Shown here piece after piece: positions 15,944 to 23,905 of a stretch of DNA of 64,000 nucleotides. Every line of letters begins with the position of its first letter. Position 1 is the stretch's first letter. This stretch comes from Trichomonas vaginalis G3 (Eukaryota > Parabasalia > Trichomonadida > Trichomonadidae): contig NC_067203.1 in the NCBI RefSeq assembly GCF_026262505.1, forward strand, positions 620,001-684,000, written 5' to 3'. The notes beneath the pieces were generated by a model. It saw only the letters and a list, made by a program, of their open reading frames with translations, did no database searches and had not been told where the DNA came from. A program made the position numbers and the translations under genes.

Positions 15944-17641
15944 GTACCATGCGAATACAGTCATAAATGGTGGCATATAATCTTCACCCGAGCCTGTTGA
16001 ATTTGTTGTAAATGTATGTGTATGATTTCCTCCTGTTTCAGTTGGTCGAAAAGTCTTTTTTGCTGAATTGTTATAAGATGGAGATAAAACATCATTGCCA
16101 GCTTTATAGTCTGAGTTGTATAATGGGTGGTCTCTTAATGAGTGGCTATGGTCGCCAGAAAAGTTTGTAGTTCCTGTATGAGTGTGCGCAGGTAAGTTTG
16201 CTTCTTTAATTTTCTTTGAGCCTCCTGTTTGCTTTGAAGAGTTAGCACAGTATAAGAATTTATCTACAATCTGCTGCCAAGTACCAAAACCTAAAACACT
16301 TGCTGGATTTGTTGAGTTCATTGACGTATAAATAGAGCCTATAGGATATAATGTTTGAAGTATTTCAGTCTTTAATGTTTGAAGCTCTGTTTTGTCAGCT
16401 TTCTTATCATATAAATCTTGAGCAGTGAATTTAACATTATTTTCATCATCCATGACATAAACATTTTTACAGCTAATTTCTTTCTTCGTTGTTATGTTTT
16501 CATTCGATGTTAAACCTTGTGGAAAGTTAGGAGGTTTATAATATAAAGAATCTCCACCAGTTCCGCCAACAGTTCCTTCAATACTTTCTATAGCAACAGT
16601 TGAGAAGGAGTTATGTGTATGTTCTTTATCTGCTTTCTTATCTAACATTGCTGGTAGTTCATATGTTTCAAAGTTTCTGACATGACCTTCGATATTTATA
16701 CATTTGTTATTTAAGGAGTTTAGTGTATCTTTTACGCTTGTACTTGGATTCTCTAAAGGTGCACTTAAACCAAGGGTATAGTTCAATATTATGTCGTCTG
16801 CTCTAACAGTAGTGAAGGATTCATGTGTATGATTTTTGTCAGCTTTACTATTTAATGTAGCTTGAAGTTCATTTATATCGGAGATATTGTGTTTATGAGA
16901 TTTCAAAACTTTGTTCGTTGCGTCAAGTTCATCTTTGTCAGCTTTACTTTTAATAGCATCTTCAAAAGTTATTTTTGTCTTAACTCTCAACATAAATCTT
17001 GGTTCAACTAATACACCGTTAACAAAGAAGTATGAAGCATAAATTTCATTGTTATAACCAAATGCTTCTGGTGCTTTACCTGTGTCATACTGTACAGTAC
17101 AACGTATGTCATAACCTTCAGCACGAATGAATTTATATCTTCTTTCATTAACATCTTCAGTGCTTATTTGTTCATCCTGTATTAAATATCCGTGGTAGTC
17201 CGTTATAATCTGTTCATCTGAACTTATATAATGAACATGGTTTTTATCTGCTTTTTCGGCTAATTTCTCTTCTATCTCATTTATTTCAAGTTCATGCCTA
17301 CCACCACCTCCTTCAGAAGTATTTTTCTTCAGCTCTTGAAGAACATCCACTTCACCATCTTCGGTGTCAATAATGAGACTTTGAGTTAAAACCTTTCCTG
17401 TCTTAATGGATGTTTGTAAAACTTCTTCTTCACCGTGTTCGGGGTCATGGTCGTCATCATATCTTGTGAAATCAGAGATGTTGTCATACATTAAGCATAT
17501 CTGTCTCAAAAGTTCTGCTATTTGAAACTGGAACGAAAGATATACAGAACTTTCATCATCTCCTAAAGTCAAGTCTGCTTTCTTAAGTATTTCTTGAATG
17601 TATGCAATGAGAACAGAGTACCTTGGAAAATATTCGAACAA
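15932..17641 (-). CDS. Fibre protein with phage tail-fibre-like C-terminus
   Basis: The 569-codon frame has no ATG at its start and continues upstream after a frameshift near 17690. Three spaced copies of KADKxHxH (residues near 125, 270 and 325 of this frame) recall trimeric shaft repeats. The C-terminal ~130 residues read YPIGSIYTSMNSTNP…FGTWQQIVDKFLYC, then LPAHTHTG, GDHSHSL, GGNHTHTFTT and PPFMTVFAWYRVH. This order is that of C-terminal receptor-binding domains in phage tail fibres, where the His pairs bind metal. Likely a trimeric attachment fibre on a Maverick virion; the role is inference. Stop codon lies in a hairpin module. Confidence 0.75.
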   Translation of the reverse strand: MFEYFPRYSVLIAYIQEILKKADLTLGDDESSVYLSFQFQIAELLRQICLMYDNISDFTRYDDDHDPEHGEEEVLQTSIKTGKVLTQSLIIDTEDGEVDVLQELKKNTSEGGGGRHELEINEIEEKLAEKADKNHVHYISSDEQIITDYHGYLIQDEQISTEDVNERRYKFIRAEGYDIRCTVQYDTGKAPEAFGYNNEIYASYFFVNGVLVEPRFMLRVKTKITFEDAIKSKADKDELDATNKVLKSHKHNISDINELQATLNSKADKNHTHESFTTVRADDIILNYTLGLSAPLENPSTSVKDTLNSLNNKCINIEGHVRNFETYELPAMLDKKADKEHTHNSFSTVAIESIEGTVGGTGGDSLYYKPPNFPQGLTSNENITTKKEISCKNVYVMDDENNVKFTAQDLYDKKADKTELQTLKTEILQTLYPIGSIYTSMNSTNPASVLGFGTWQQIVDKFLYCANSSKQTGGSKKIKEANLPAHTHTGTTNFSGDHSHSLRDHPLYNSDYKAGNDVLSPSYNNSAKKTFRPTETGGNHTHTFTTNSTGSGEDYMPPFMTVFAWYRVH

Positions 17642-18170
17642 TATTTCATTAGCTGTTGGTTTTGGTGGTTCTTCTGGAGTTCTGTTGTTTCAGTTCCTTC
17701 TGTAGGTTCTGTTGGAGTTTCTGCATCTCTTGACTTCAATGCTCTTGCTCTCAAAGACCTAAATGTTAGAGCACCAGGTTTTACAAAGGACTTTATAAAT
17801 GCTTTAATAGTTCCTGGTAAGTTATTGTTAGCATTAAGTAAGTTCCTTATGCTTCCATCATGTACGTCATAGCACTATGTAAAAATCTATACTTTTCTTG
17901 TAGTCAGCAATAGACTGACTGTGATTTTTTAAAGATTTGTCAATACCTTTAAGCCAATCTTCATGCATGTTGATACTGAGCCAAGAATATCATTTGCTTC
18001 CTTTAGTGTATTTTTGTGCTTCTCGTAAAGTATCCAATCCCGTACGTGCATTGTTTGCTATACGTCTTACAGTATCTATTTGACTCCTTGTTTCTTGCAT
18101 CCAACCAGATAAAGTTTTAATAGTATCAGAACCATTTGAAATGAAGTTCAAAGCATTTTTAAAACGTCAT
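17642..18170 (-). pseudogene. Fibre gene middle part, several frameshifts
   Basis: Continuous coding sequence changes frame at about 17690, 17885, 17985, 18010 and 18157, mostly at or near A/T homopolymers. Recognisable stretches include TIKTLSGWMQETRSQIDTV, DWLKGIDKSLKNHSQSIAD and FRSLRARALKSRDAETPTEP: a predicted coiled coil followed by a Pro/Thr/Glu-rich linker. It joins the collagen-like ORF (18171-18485) to the knob ORF (15932-17641), which argues for one gene of about 850 residues. Confidence 0.55.
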
Positions 18171-18485
18171 CTAAAGCTTCTTCACCAAGTACTGCCATAT
18201 CTTTCCGATTTGGTATTGAAGAACTCCATATGAAGCAGCTGTTAAACCAGTATTTATAAGGTTCCATATCCATGATTTAGCAGTTTTTCCATCCTTTCCA
18301 TCTTCACCATCCAAACCGTTTTCGCCTTGAGGTCCTTGTATTCCTTGTATTCCTTGTGGTCCTTGAGGTCCAGTGTCACCCTTCTCTCCTTTCAGTTCAT
18401 CTTTATGTTCATTATAATATTCTAATGTCATAAGGTGTACATCATTACTGCTACCAGCAACGCCGAGAATTTGTTTCTCATTCAT
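18171..18485 (-). CDS. Collagen-like N-terminus of fibre protein
   Basis: After a 30-residue start (MNEKQILGVAGSSND…) the protein has about twelve Gly-X-Y triplets (GEKGDTGPQGPQGIQG… to GKDGKTAK), the signature of a collagen-like triple helix. A hydrophobic segment follows. A one-base shift at about 18205 would carry the frame into the coiled-coil part of the fibre gene. Collagen-like stalks are common in phage and giant-virus fibres. Start placed at the ATG of 18485, 37 bp after the previous gene. Confidence 0.7.
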   Translation of the reverse strand: MNEKQILGVAGSSNDVHLMTLEYYNEHKDELKGEKGDTGPQGPQGIQGIQGPQGENGLDGEDGKDGKTAKSWIWNLINTGLTAASYGVLQYQIGKIWQYLVKKL

Positions 18486-18521
18486 GACTAAATTCTTTAG
18501 GCATTTAATGTTGTCGTCAAA

Positions 18522-18806
18522 TCAAAAGCTCTTTAACAATTCAATGAGAACATTCAGTACTTTCACTAATGAGGCATCTACTGTTGCATTTATATATTGC
18601 ACCGTTCCATCATTTATGATAGGAACTTTACTTATTGTAATGAATGGGTCATAAGTGTTAAAAGTATCGAAATCAATGACTTTTTTAGTTTTTCCATCGT
18701 CAATGACTAAATTGTTACCTTCCACTGTTAAAGTTGAGTTTTCATTTACTAGTTCATGTGCTCTTCTTGCTTCATTTGTTTCATACGCATATGCAGCAAT
18801 AGTCAT
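18522..18806 (-). CDS. Small protein next to fibre gene, 94 aa
   Basis: The N-terminus (AAYAYETNEARRAHELVNEN) resembles the start of the partial Mav2 protein at 63541 (YAIYTYNSKTAEQTQRLKYG), and in both elements the gene sits next to a capsid-like gene with the same C-terminal motif. Short beta-type sequence follows, then a Leu/Val-rich C-terminus. Possibly a fibre-base or adaptor protein. Divergent from 18824-19594 with an 18-bp gap. Confidence 0.5.
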   Translation of the reverse strand: MTIAAYAYETNEARRAHELVNENSTLTVEGNNLVIDDGKTKKVIDFDTFNTYDPFITISKVPIINDGTVQYINATVDASLVKVLNVLIELLKSF

Positions 18807-18823
18807 ATTTTAATGAGAATAAA

Positions 18824-19594
18824 ATGTTGTTCTATTTGCAAAGTACAGACCCGAATGAATACGGAATAGTAAAGCTACAAACAAACTTAGGTCTTCAGAA
18901 TGAAGCACTTGCTTTCAGAGTTGTTGACTTCAATACTATCGCAACTTTTGTCATAACAGATGAAACAGATTTCATAGAGATTGAAATAGATGACAAAAGA
19001 AGTTTTATAACATTTCCTAACAGAGCAGAGTATAGAATAGATAAAATTGCTGGAGTCATAGATACTCTCATAAATGAAGAAACTATTGACAACATAGATG
19101 TCGAACTCTCTTCTGAGGGAACATTGAAGTTCAGCAGCGAGAAAGAGTTTAAGATACCAAGAATGAGTCATAGAGTTCAATTGCTTCTGGGAGCATACCA
19201 TATGACATTTCCTTTGAAAAGTGTTGACAAAACGATTGAGATGAAATCTGTTCCATACGTATGTTATGGCAATTGTTTGTACATTGAGTCAAAAATAGCT
19301 AATGTCACAGGTATTTCAGGAGTTAATAGTAAAGGTTCAGTAGAATATAAGTCTTTCTGTTATGAAGTAAATTCAATGTTCATTCCAAACGTTCCTGTCA
19401 TAGCAACTCATTTAGGTAAATGGGTTCGCATTAGTCCACATAATTTGAAAGACATGCAATTCAGACTTGTTGACTTTCAAGGAGAGCCTGTAGAACTGAA
19501 GGCACCAGTGCGAATGACTGTTGAAGTTGACTTTTTAGAAAATATTAAATGCAACAGCTTACAAGAGAACTCAGAGCTAAAATATAAAGTATGA
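18824..19594 (+). CDS. Penton-like/minor capsid candidate, 256 aa
   Basis: Beta-rich throughout. Its C-terminal motif (HNLKDMQFRLVDFQGEPVEL … VEVDFL) matches the C-terminus encoded at 63162-63515 in Mav2 (SKDLSNIKFRVTDLFDCDLEF … WQFQIE), and a similar ending is typical of single jelly-roll minor capsid proteins. Its neighbours on the left are the fibre genes, which fits a capsid vertex protein that holds fibres. Role by context and motif only. Confidence 0.55.
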   Translation: MLFYLQSTDPNEYGIVKLQTNLGLQNEALAFRVVDFNTIATFVITDETDFIEIEIDDKRSFITFPNRAEYRIDKIAGVIDTLINEETIDNIDVELSSEGTLKFSSEKEFKIPRMSHRVQLLLGAYHMTFPLKSVDKTIEMKSVPYVCYGNCLYIESKIANVTGISGVNSKGSVEYKSFCYEVNSMFIPNVPVIATHLGKWVRISPHNLKDMQFRLVDFQGEPVELKAPVRMTVEVDFLENIKCNSLQENSELKYKV

Positions 19595-19655
19595 ATGTTA
19601 TGTATTAGGTCATGAACTTTGGTTGTTGCTGTTTGATGAAACAAATGAGTTAGTT

Positions 19656-19790
19656 ATGTCAGTCAAGAGAACAGAAAAATATTGTGTTAGTGAAAACTGC
19701 ACCAAGTCAATAAGATTAGGTTTGCATTATGAAGATGAGTTCGATACTGTTGAAGAAGTTTTGGATAGATATTACAAATTGCTAACTTGA
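19656..19790 (+). CDS. Short ORF after penton-like gene, 44 aa
   Basis: ATG-started 44 codons (MSVKRTEKYCVSENC…) with clear protein-like composition. The frame is open upstream to about 19597 (YVLGHELWLLLFDETNELV), overlapping the end of the preceding gene, so it may be a small gene with an unseen start or the frameshifted C-terminus of its neighbour. Four Cys/His residues lie in 25 codons. Confidence 0.4.
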   Translation: MSVKRTEKYCVSENCTKSIRLGLHYEDEFDTVEEVLDRYYKLLT

Positions 19791-19805
19791 AATTTTTTGA
19801 CTGAC

Positions 19806-19831
19806 GGCGCAAAGCGCCAAGACCGAAGGTC
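19806..19831. repeat. Two-hairpin GC module, intergenic
   Basis: GGCGC-AAA-GCGCC and GACC-GAA-GGTC, separated by two bases and flanked by direct repeats CTGAC (19801-19805 and 19832-19836). Confidence 0.8.
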
Positions 19832-19840
19832 CTGACTGCT

Positions 19841-20455
19841 TTAATTTACTAAAACATATTTCAAACAAAGCTTATAGTCAGTAGATAGTTTTGTATACTC
19901 GTTCGAATATCTATACTTAAACTCAACTCCTGTAGTTCCTGGTGTTTCAATGATGCGGATGTTACCTATGTTCATGAATATTGGCGTTTGACCACAGCAT
20001 TCGATTTCGGGGTCGAGATAGTCAATGACACATTGCCTTCCTGTTATTCGTGATATAACATTTTCAAGGTCCTCCTTTGTTAGAATTATTTGGTTCTTGC
20101 TTATAAGATTTGTCAAAAGCTTCTTATCGTCTTTGAGTAAGATAGTTTGGTATAACTGAAGAAGGTAATGGTCTACGTTATCTGAAGGATTTGTTTGAAC
20201 ATTTGTGTAAGGATTGTCGTTGGCTTCTCTTGAAAGAATTTGGTCCAGTGGTGGATACTCTAACTTAACATCTGATGTAGCGTTAGCGTTTGAAGCTGAG
20301 TTTAAATTCACCGACTTAAGTTCTGGTTCTTTTTCTTTCAAACACTCTGAACTATAGTTCTTTATGACAATATTGTTTGTCGTTCGTGAGTCAACATTTG
20401 ATGTTGGTTCAATTGGAACATTAACGGCACCAGCTAAGATGGATTTGCTTCTCAT
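19841..20455 (-). CDS. Conserved Maverick protein, 204 aa
   Basis: A Ser/Asn/Pro-rich N-terminal half is followed by a folded C-terminal domain. The latter (NQIILTKEDLENVISRI … CCGQTPIFMNIGNIRII … DYKLCLKYV) matches, motif by motif, the Mav2 sequence at 61969-62310 (SGLIILPYESLIHIIAI … CCGTVAKINPIKDISTI … EYKISLEKFFV). So it is a shared core gene of both elements. A CCG motif is conserved. No function recognised; probably virion-associated by its neighbours. Confidence 0.58.
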   Translation of the reverse strand: MRSKSILAGAVNVPIEPTSNVDSRTTNNIVIKNYSSECLKEKEPELKSVNLNSASNANATSDVKLEYPPLDQILSREANDNPYTNVQTNPSDNVDHYLLQLYQTILLKDDKKLLTNLISKNQIILTKEDLENVISRITGRQCVIDYLDPEIECCGQTPIFMNIGNIRIIETPGTTGVEFKYRYSNEYTKLSTDYKLCLKYVLVN

Positions 20456-20480
20456 TTCATATAGAATAAAAACCTTTTAT

Positions 20481-20882
20481 ATGTATGAAATAAACAATAT
20501 ACTCGACAAGGGTTTGAATGTAAAGCTAACGAATGAAAATATTGTTGAATTCACTGAGACAGGTGCTGTGTATAAAGATGTAGAACTACTGAACAAAAGA
20601 GCTAAGGGAAGAAGCAGGAACATGAACAAAGGGTGGAAGCCTATAAAAATTTATGTCAATGATGGCTCAGGAGGTTCAAACATAAAGTATGCAGAAAGTT
20701 ATAGAGTTTATGCTCTCAAAGGTGAAAAGCCTTCATTTAAGAACAGCTATTCTAACGCATATCCTCAAAAGCTAACGGATGGGGAAGTGGATGATATGAA
20801 TGACAGCAAAAATATTAACAGAAATGGCGACAGAGATGCATGGAATTTGTTTACCATCAGTCAATTGAAGGTTAAACTTTAA
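20481..20882 (+). CDS. Unknown 133-aa protein
   Basis: The longest frame begins at 20364 but overlaps the divergent gene; the ATG at 20481 (MYEINNILDKG) follows an ATAAAAACC leader and is preferred. The protein is basic with a Lys/Arg/Asn-rich middle (KRAKGRSRNMNKGWKPIK) and a Gly-Ser linker. It converges on the ATPase gene with a 4-bp stop overlap. No family recognised. Confidence 0.5.
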   Translation: MYEINNILDKGLNVKLTNENIVEFTETGAVYKDVELLNKRAKGRSRNMNKGWKPIKIYVNDGSGGSNIKYAESYRVYALKGEKPSFKNSYSNAYPQKLTDGEVDDMNDSKNINRNGDRDAWNLFTISQLKVKL

Positions 20883-21766
20883 AACAATGTTGGTCGTTCC
20901 CATGGAATATTTTTGACTTTAATGGTATTAGTCATGATATGAATCTCAAGGTATGAACGAGGAGAGATGAGAGACTTATATGCTTCCCAAATTTCTTCAA
21001 AAGGTAATGTTATACCTGACTGTTTCCAAATGAGTTCAATATCATAACGTGAGAAACCTTGAAAGATAACGAAGTCAGTTATGAGACGTTTTATGTTTAA
21101 AGCTAAAAACCTCCATGTTTGCATAAGTATTGCTACAGTTAAATGGTAATGTCTGACTTTAGTAATGATGTTAGCTAATGGTGAGTCTGGTTTTGAAACT
21201 AAACCTTTTCCGGCGAAGTCGTCGCAAACGAGCAGAGTGTTTGAAGGATATTTTTTGAAGGGGTATTTTGAAAGTTTTGATAGAATGTAGTTTGTAAGTC
21301 GTTTCATATCGTAAACTCCTGAGTACTGACGTAAGTGGTGTTTGTCAATAATTCTTTCCATCTCCTCAGAAGTCTTTTGCATTCCTGACTGTATAAATTC
21401 AACGATGGCATAATATTTCCTCTTACGTCGAATGTAACGTTGAAGAAATTCAATGAGTTCGCTATCTGGAACTTTAACGACAGAGGCTTGAACTTTTGAC
21501 ATAAATGTTTTCGCTGTTGAGTCCATAGAGTCTGAAGTTGCTGATATAATGATTTGGTCATAATATGAGTCATTTCCTAAACGTTCTGTTATGAGTATAT
21601 GACGAATGAGGTTAAATGTCTTACCTGAACCCATCTTTCCACAATAGAAATACACACCATTTGAACAGAACTCATAGTCCTTACTGAAAGGAAGAATAAG
21701 AGAAGAGTTAAGTTTGTCTGTAGTTTCATTCATGTCTTCATCTACGTCATGTATTAAATGCTTCAT
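20879..21766 (-). CDS. ATP: Genome-packaging ATPase (FtsK/HerA-like)
   Basis: Walker A GKMGSGKTFN (residues ~42-51) and Walker B TLLVCDDFAG (~183-192) with hydrophobic strands between. 295 residues is normal for Polinton and related viral packaging ATPases, which pump DNA into capsids. Downstream, VRHYHLTVAILMQTWRFLA fits the sensor region that follows Walker B. The Mav2 counterpart is split by a mariner. Start ATG at 21766; the gene is intact. Confidence 0.85.
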   Translation of the reverse strand: MKHLIHDVDEDMNETTDKLNSSLILPFSKDYEFCSNGVYFYCGKMGSGKTFNLIRHILITERLGNDSYYDQIIISATSDSMDSTAKTFMSKVQASVVKVPDSELIEFLQRYIRRKRKYYAIVEFIQSGMQKTSEEMERIIDKHHLRQYSGVYDMKRLTNYILSKLSKYPFKKYPSNTLLVCDDFAGKGLVSKPDSPLANIITKVRHYHLTVAILMQTWRFLALNIKRLITDFVIFQGFSRYDIELIWKQSGITLPFEEIWEAYKSLISPRSYLEIHIMTNTIKVKNIPWERPTLF

Positions 21767-21782
21767 TTTATCTCCATTAAAA

Positions 21783-22664
21783 ATGCAAGTCAGAAATATT
21801 CAGAACATAGCACCGAGTCTAACTGACAAGAGTATAAAGATATACTATGAACACGTTATGATGAAACCTACCAAAATTCAAGAAAGTCAGTATACTTATG
21901 AATATCCAAGACACTGGGTAGAGTATGTAGGAGGTGAGAAAGCTATTGAAATCAGACAGGTTCGAAGTATTCCAGCAGGAAGAACAATATTATTGAAGAA
22001 CTTTAATGTTTTGAGGTATAATGATGAAACAAAGAAGCAAGATAGTTTCCCTGTTGCTGTGTATGTGAACTTAGATACAGGAGATGACATGAAAGTTTTT
22101 AACACAAAGCTTCAAACGGTAGTGAGAGAACAACTGACTGCGGAAGGACATCCATTACCTTCAGAAGTTACCATAGCATATAATTTTGAAACAAACTCAA
22201 TAGATTTTAAAGTCGTCTCTGCAAAGAAGTCAGGTTTTACATTTAATGAAGCAGATGTATATTCGAATGAAAACTTCAAAGCTATTGCATGGTTAGATAA
22301 TGACGATTGCTTTAAGAAAATATTTAAATACAGTGACTCAACGATGTCAATAGATGACCTTCGTGGAATGTTACCATCGACGTTTACAGTTGAAGGTTCA
22401 GCAGGATTGCTTACAAGATTGTCAATTGGTGGTATTTGGTCTCGTGAGAACATTGTTATAAAATCCAGTATAAGTGAATTTGCTGAAGAATCTATATTAT
22501 GTCTTTCAAACTATATGTATTCGCCGCCGAAGCATTATAGTATAACAAACTTTGTCAGTAAGTTTAACATAAGACTTGTCGAACCTTCTTCAATGAAAGA
22601 TGTTGTGCTACCTAAAGATGGAAAGGATGGACTCATTATTGAGATGATTTTAATAGCATATTAA
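21783..22664 (+). CDS. Capsid-like paralogue, 293 aa
   Basis: The frame extends to 21714, but the ATG at 21783 (MQVRNIQNIAPS) avoids overlap with the divergent ATPase gene. YEYPRHWVEYVGGEKAIEI shares its pattern with 5968-6825. Beta-rich, with a C-terminus of alternating hydrophobics (GLIIEMILIAY). Its stop codon abuts the next ATG, which suggests a three-gene run 21783-23426 transcribed together. Probably a virion protein. Confidence 0.55.
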   Translation: MQVRNIQNIAPSLTDKSIKIYYEHVMMKPTKIQESQYTYEYPRHWVEYVGGEKAIEIRQVRSIPAGRTILLKNFNVLRYNDETKKQDSFPVAVYVNLDTGDDMKVFNTKLQTVVREQLTAEGHPLPSEVTIAYNFETNSIDFKVVSAKKSGFTFNEADVYSNENFKAIAWLDNDDCFKKIFKYSDSTMSIDDLRGMLPSTFTVEGSAGLLTRLSIGGIWSRENIVIKSSISEFAEESILCLSNYMYSPPKHYSITNFVSKFNIRLVEPSSMKDVVLPKDGKDGLIIEMILIAY

Positions 22665-22889
22665 ATGAGTTTGTTTTTGAAGGTCATTCATGATGAAATA
22701 ACTGTTGTAGAAGATGTTAGCAATTGTTCAGACATTTTGAAGCGTATAGATGATATAAGAAATAAGTTAGATAGACCGCAAAGCGGTGAGGGCGAAGCCC
22801 GTGAGAACGTTTATGTTTCATTGACTTTCTCCAGTAACGAGAACTTTTATGAGATAATATTGAAGAGAGATGATTTTAATATGGTGTAA
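22665..22889 (+). CDS. Small protein with hairpin-derived residues, 74 aa
   Basis: Starts directly after the stop of the preceding gene and ends directly before the ATG of the next. Residues ~43-51 (RPQSGEGEAR) are encoded by a two-hairpin GC module inserted in frame. The rest is an ordinary mixed alpha/beta sequence with no recognised family. Confidence 0.5.
   Translation: MSLFLKVIHDEITVVEDVSNCSDILKRIDDIRNKLDRPQSGEGEARENVYVSLTFSSNENFYEIILKRDDFNMV
22775..22800. repeat. Two-hairpin GC module inside a coding frame
   Basis: ACCGC-AAA-GCGGT and GGGC-GAA-GCCC separated by two bases, flanked by GTGAG repeats; translated in frame in the 74-aa gene. Confidence 0.8.
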
Positions 22890-23426
22890 ATGGTAACTTG
22901 GGCAGCTTTAGGCGCAATGGGAACAAAAGCATTAGCATTTGGAGCAAAAGCACTTGGAGCTTATGACGCAGTAAATAAAATGAGTGGAGGAAGGGTTTCA
23001 AAGACATTAGATGCAAATAAAGGAAAGATTGGAGGCTGGGTTGCAAAGAAGTTAAGATTAAATAAAATAAGGCTCATAAATAAAGCATCCAATTTGGTTG
23101 CGACTGAGTCAGAAAATGCTTTAGGAAAGGACGATGAGTTTGCAAAACACGCAAAAGACTTTAATGACCAGATGAAAGGTGAAACAATGCATTTAAATAG
23201 ATTCGATGGAACTAAAGAAAATGTTTCTTCTCCACAACTTCCACCAGTGGTTTATCCATACGGACCTTATGGAATGTATGGAAACCCTTATGAACGACCA
23301 TTTGACCCATTGACTGGTGGAAGTAATTGGTATCATTACGGACGAAGAAGAAAGACAGTCAAGTTGGAGACAGATGTTAAGAAAGCAACTAAAAAGAAAC
23401 CAAGGAAGAGAGTTATAAAGCAATGA
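22890..23426 (+). CDS. Ala/Gly-rich virion-type protein with basic tail, 178 aa
   Basis: The N-terminus (WAALGAMGTKALAFGAKALG) is a small-residue amphipathic or membrane-active segment; the middle is Pro/Tyr/Gly-rich and the C-terminus strongly basic (KKATKKKPRKRVIKQ). The layout recalls small internal virion proteins that disturb membranes or bind DNA, such as adenovirus-type minor proteins; that is analogy only. The last codons lie in the right terminal repeat. Confidence 0.5.
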   Translation: MVTWAALGAMGTKALAFGAKALGAYDAVNKMSGGRVSKTLDANKGKIGGWVAKKLRLNKIRLINKASNLVATESENALGKDDEFAKHAKDFNDQMKGETMHLNRFDGTKENVSSPQLPPVVYPYGPYGMYGNPYERPFDPLTGGSNWYHYGRRRKTVKLETDVKKATKKKPRKRVIKQ

Positions 23427-23433
23427 ATTCAAC

Positions 23434-23510
23434 AGGGTAGAAAAGACCCAAAGGGTCTCGCCGCTTAGCGGCTGAGGTTAGAAATCGGGTTAGATCTAAC
23501 CATCTACCCT
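23434..23510. repeat. Palindromic intergenic repeat with two-hairpin insertion, right copy
   Basis: Terminal-repeat counterpart of 2733-2809, including the hairpin module at 23444-23472. Confidence 0.8.
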
Positions 23511-23620
23511 AAATTTATTTTTGTGCTATGTTTTCATACGTGTGAGGGTGGTGATATCATTAATTTTTAAGTTTATTTTTTATTTTATTTTTATTTTATT
23601 TTTATTTTATTTTTATATAA

Positions 23621-23905
23621 ATGACAGAACAAAAGCAACTCATACAAATCGAAAAATATAACAAACATACATTTAAACATTTATTCTTCCTTCCTGAGTA
23701 TAACATGTTCTTTACACTTCATCCTAGACCAGTAGATTATACATTGACTGTGTATAAAGATTGTCATGGTAGTTTTATAAAAACTTATGATGATGAAGGT
23801 AAGTTAACAAGACTATGCATTTCAAAACTTGAGAAACTTTATGACTTCAAGTATGACTACAATAGGGTTAACACTGATGATGAAGATATTGAAGAAAATT
23901 TATGA
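23621..23905 (+). CDS. Terminal-repeat protein, 94 aa, right copy
   Basis: Encodes the same 94-residue protein as 2349-2633, reading outward toward the right end. Two identical copies per element follow from the terminal repeat. Function unknown. Confidence 0.7.
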   Translation: MTEQKQLIQIEKYNKHTFKHLFFLPEYNMFFTLHPRPVDYTLTVYKDCHGSFIKTYDDEGKLTRLCISKLEKLYDFKYDYNRVNTDDEDIEENL

